Part shown: positions 61,504 to 64,000 of the stretch, piece by piece
Numbering within the stretch: the first letter of the stretch is position 1
Layout: each line of letters begins with the position of its first letter
DNA from: an uncultured SAR116 cluster alpha proteobacterium
GTDB taxonomy: Bacteria; Pseudomonadota; Alphaproteobacteria; Puniceispirillales; Marisalimonadaceae
Length of the DNA stretch: 64,000 bases
Assembly (NCBI GenBank): GCA_902543145.1
Contig: CACBXG010000001.1
Span: forward strand, 186,001 to 250,000
Direction of reading: 5' to 3'
The notes under the pieces: model-generated
The model's database searches: none
What the model saw: the letters and a program-made list of their open reading frames with translations, nothing else
What the model was told of the DNA's origin: nothing
Program-made: the position numbers and the translations under genes

Positions 61504-62702
61504 ATGCCTTATCAAATAGATCATTTAGCTTATATTTTTTTAGTAATACGGTTTCTCTTTTTGGGCTCTGGATACAAAAAATTGGAGTTGGTTGGCTTAC
61601 TTGGGAAATTACAGAATCTACATTTTGGACAAGTTTTGTAACTTTAGCTCTTATGGCACCTGCAGGAGTATTAGGACCATTTTTTGCTGTATTTGCAGAA
61701 AATTGGAATATGAGGGTAGCAAGTGTAATATTAAAAATATTAATGTTTTTAATCGGAATATTAATTTGGTTCTTACAATATTTAGATCAACACACACTAT
61801 TTACTTTGGCTTTTTTATCTGTTTTACAAGGTTTATTAAGTGCTTGTTATCACCCTGTAAGATTGGTTTTTGTCTCTATTGTTGTTCCAAAAAATTTACT
61901 CTCTAGTGCTGTAGGTCTAAATTCTGCATCCTTTAATGGATCAAGAGTTGTTGGCCCTGCTTTTGCTGGAGGATTGATAGCTTTTTTTAATCTTGAAGTA
62001 ACTTTTTTGATTGCTGCCTTAACTTATGTTCCATTGATACCAGTCTTAATTTATATGCCCTTAAGAAAAAGGATTAAGAAAGAAGTTTTACAAGGAAATT
62101 TTTTTCATAGATTTTTGGAAGGTGGAAAATTTGCGGTAAGGACCCCCATTATTCTAAAAGGATTATTTGTTGTTTTTGTAAGCGCCTTTTTTGTAAGAGG
62201 GATGCTTGAAATTCAACCAACAATTGCAGGAGAAATACTAAAACAAGGGAGTTTTGGATTATCCTTAATTACAACTACTGCAGGTATTGGGGCCTTATTG
62301 GCGTCAATTTGGATAGGTTTTAGAAATAGTAATAAAAGTAAAATTGAAACTAAATTAGTATCAATGTTAATGCTTGGTCTGATAATAAGCTGCATTATTG
62401 GCTTTATTTCAGAAGTTTATACAATGGCCATATTTTTTACAGTTATTGGTTTTACTACAACAGCAGTTGGAATTGGAACTCAAACAATTATCCAATTAGA
62501 AGTAGAAGAAGTTTATAGGGCTAGAGTCTTAACTTGGTGGTCAAGTATTTCTTTTGGATCATTAACAGTTGGAGGTATAATTTTAGGATTTGTGGGTGAA
62601 TTCGCTCCTTTAAGTAATGCTCTTATAATAATGCCAATTATTGGTTATTTCATATTTAAATTGATTCTATACTTAAAATTTAAAAATAATTTATTTAATT
62701 GA
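61500..62702 (+). CDS. MFS transporter (enterobactin-exporter-like, MFS_3 type)
   Basis: This 400-residue protein has about 11-12 hydrophobic helices. SLYFFSNTVSLFGLWIQKIGVGWLTWEI at the N-terminus, GLNSASFNGSRVVGPAFAGGLI and the C-terminal RARVLTWWSSISFGSL match the DUF894/MFS_3 exporter branch. The substrate is unknown. It overlaps the hydrolase gene by 4 bases and is convergent with a DMT gene, with a 12-base overlap. Confidence 0.88.
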   Translation: MNALSNRSFSLYFFSNTVSLFGLWIQKIGVGWLTWEITESTFWTSFVTLALMAPAGVLGPFFAVFAENWNMRVASVILKILMFLIGILIWFLQYLDQHTLFTLAFLSVLQGLLSACYHPVRLVFVSIVVPKNLLSSAVGLNSASFNGSRVVGPAFAGGLIAFFNLEVTFLIAALTYVPLIPVLIYMPLRKRIKKEVLQGNFFHRFLEGGKFAVRTPIILKGLFVVFVSAFFVRGMLEIQPTIAGEILKQGSFGLSLITTTAGIGALLASIWIGFRNSNKSKIETKLVSMLMLGLIISCIIGFISEVYTMAIFFTVIGFTTTAVGIGTQTIIQLEVEEVYRARVLTWWSSISFGSLTVGGIILGFVGEFAPLSNALIIMPIIGYFIFKLILYLKFKNNLFN

Positions 62703-63578
62703 TTTTATTTTAGCCTCTCTTTTGAAGATATATATACCTGAAATTGTTATAATCAATCCTCCTACTATTGTAGAAATTATTGGATGCGAGTTCCATATCA
62801 AGTAATCAAAAATAATTGCCCATACAATTCCTGTATAATTAAATGGACTTACAATTGAAGCAGGTGCTTTTTGTAATGCGTAAGTCATTAACAATTGTGT
62901 TAAAAAAGCTGACACACCTAGTCCAATAAATAATAAAATAACTCTTAATGAAGGTTCTTTCCACAAAAATGGTTGAAAAAAAGAAGTTAGAATAAAACTC
63001 ACTAACATAAAGTAAAAGACTGTTTTTACAGGATGTTCAGTTGTCCCTAATAATCTTAAAAAAATAATAGTAGTAGACCACATTAAAGTGCCAATTAAGG
63101 CATAAATTGAAGCAATAGCTATGGAGCCAGTTGGGTTTATTGCAATTACTACTCCACCAAATCCAATTAAAATGGCTAACCATCTTCGCCACCCTATTAT
63201 TTCGTTGAGAAAGATTATTGCAAAAATACATGAAAAAATTGGTACTGCTTGAGATATTACTGTAACATCTGCAACAGGTAATCTTTGAAAGGCTAAAAAA
63301 AACATTATGTTCCCAGTAAGTCCTGCTAAGCTTCTAAAGAAATGAAGATAAGGCTTATTTGTTTTTAAAAATTTTATGCCTCCTAGCTTGTAAATTAGAG
63401 GTAATAAAAGAATTATTACAACCATGGCTCTTGCAAATGTGATCTGTACAGCATGGTATTCAATACCTACTAATTTAGCTTGAACGCTCATAATAGTTAC
63501 ACAAAATACAGCCAAAATCATTGCTAGGATGGCTTTAAAATTATTAGAAGTATTTTTATAAATGGTTACTAAATTCAA
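62691..63578 (-). CDS. EamA/DMT-family transporter
   Basis: This 295-residue protein has ten helices in two EamA halves, with YHAVQITFARAMVVIILLLP and HFFRSLAGLTGNIMFFLAFQRLPVADVT in the first and the ASIVSPFNYTGIVWAIIFDYL segment in the second, as in RhaT/YdcZ-like riboflavin or metabolite transporters. The substrate is not assignable. It is 6 bases after an MFS gene on the same strand. Confidence 0.88.
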   Translation of the reverse strand: MNLVTIYKNTSNNFKAILAMILAVFCVTIMSVQAKLVGIEYHAVQITFARAMVVIILLLPLIYKLGGIKFLKTNKPYLHFFRSLAGLTGNIMFFLAFQRLPVADVTVISQAVPIFSCIFAIIFLNEIIGWRRWLAILIGFGGVVIAINPTGSIAIASIYALIGTLMWSTTIIFLRLLGTTEHPVKTVFYFMLVSFILTSFFQPFLWKEPSLRVILLFIGLGVSAFLTQLLMTYALQKAPASIVSPFNYTGIVWAIIFDYLIWNSHPIISTIVGGLIITISGIYIFKREAKIKSIK

Positions 63579-63584
63579 TTTAAT

Positions 63585-64000
63585 TTATTTCTTCATTTCT
63601 GTAAGTTTTTTACTTTCTCTTAAAAAGAAAAAACATAAAAATGCTGAGAAAAAAGGATATAATGCAGAAAGTCTTATAGTTGTAATTAAGTCATAACCAA
63701 GATCCATTGATATTGCGAACGGCATTGCGCCAATTGATGCCCCTACAACTAATATCATTTGACCTGTGCCTTGAATACTACCAACATGTAGTCTTCCAAA
63801 ATACCTTGGCCAGATATAGCCAAATAAAGATAAATTAAATCCATTATTAATTCCAAAAATGATCGCATAAATCATGGAAAAGGTAGAATCACGTGCAAAG
63901 GTTATGGATAGTAGTGAAGCCGTGGTTATTAATAATGCAACTCCAATAATATTATGAGTTTCAAATCTGTCTAAAATTTTACCTGCAATAGGAATAAAGA
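63585..64000 (-). CDS. MFS transporter, 5' end outside the window
   Basis: The frame is open to the window edge; the ATG at 63875 is internal because translation upstream (PIAGKILDRFETHNIIG) reads as MFS sequence. The visible 138 residues hold four or five C-terminal helices and YIWPRYFGRLHVGSIQG, a cytoplasmic-loop pattern of monocarboxylate/oxalate-type MFS proteins. It probably shares a transcript with the DMT gene downstream. Confidence 0.78.
   Translation of the reverse strand, partial: FIPIAGKILDRFETHNIIGVALLITTASLLSITFARDSTFSMIYAIIFGINNGFNLSLFGYIWPRYFGRLHVGSIQGTGQMILVVGASIGAMPFAISMDLGYDLITTIRLSALYPFFSAFLCFFFLRESKKLTEMKK

Overview
The window looks like part of a streamlined, AT-rich chromosome of a free-living, probably marine alphaproteobacterium. 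This rests on the low GC content by eye, many TTG starts, very short gaps, and interlocked stop codons at convergent gene ends. It also rests on alphaproteobacterial families: DUF1013/TrcR, the DUF3305/DUF3306 formate dehydrogenase set, a long-form LeuA and a MobA-MobB fusion. The lineage is an inference. I saw no plasmid, intact prophage or CRISPR array.

1-8100 is housekeeping: the 3' part of metA, purEK, a DUF1013 gene, a leuA-ygfZ operon with a candidate leader peptide and hairpin upstream, lepA, and a small membrane protein. At 8120-8209 lies tRNA-Ser(GGA). Its 3' end is imperfectly repeated at 11549-11574, so 8202-11574 looks like an old tRNA-targeted island that has lost its integrase. 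It still carries two small proteins, a secreted beta-propeller-type protein and coding debris. From 11692 to 17777 follows an accessory stretch of a glutamine amidotransferase, a HIT protein, a serine hydrolase, PsiE and several small alpha/beta-barrel or NTF2-like proteins. A tautomerase gene there is broken by a frameshift and a stop codon.

17778-26178 holds transporters and metabolic genes: a DMT exporter, yaaA, an M20 carbamoylase-type hydrolase, pyrE, a Sel1 protein, a phytanoyl-CoA-type dioxygenase, an acyltransferase and an amidase.

26317-52047 is the centre of the window, a compact locus for a membrane-anchored molybdenum/tungsten formate dehydrogenase. It starts with a translationally coupled set of small DUF proteins around an Mrp/ApbC Fe-S carrier and a biotin/lipoate-ligase-like protein. 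Next come a large divergent ferredoxin, DUF3305, DUF3306 and a TorD-type chaperone. The enzyme genes follow: a small Tat protein, the catalytic subunit, the Fe-S subunit, a small lipoprotein and the cytochrome b subunit. Then come a WD40-cytochrome c fusion, a 40-residue membrane peptide, a periplasmic serine protease and MoeA. Cofactor functions continue with MobA-MobB, FdhD, a ModE-type regulator, a helix-turn-helix/periplasmic-binding-domain regulator and a TupABC-type tungstate importer. Together these cover oxyanion uptake, cofactor synthesis, sulfuration, folding, export, electron transfer and control. An idonate/gluconate dehydrogenase pair and an Lrp regulator sit inside this region.

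52051-60544 combines a dipeptide-type ABC transporter with an M20 peptidase/deacylase, an N-formylglutamate amidohydrolase-like enzyme and a succinylglutamate desuccinylase/aspartoacylase-like enzyme. This suggests uptake and deacylation of N-acylated amino acids or small peptides. 60676-64000 holds an alpha/beta hydrolase, an MFS transporter, a DMT exporter and the 3' part of a second MFS gene.
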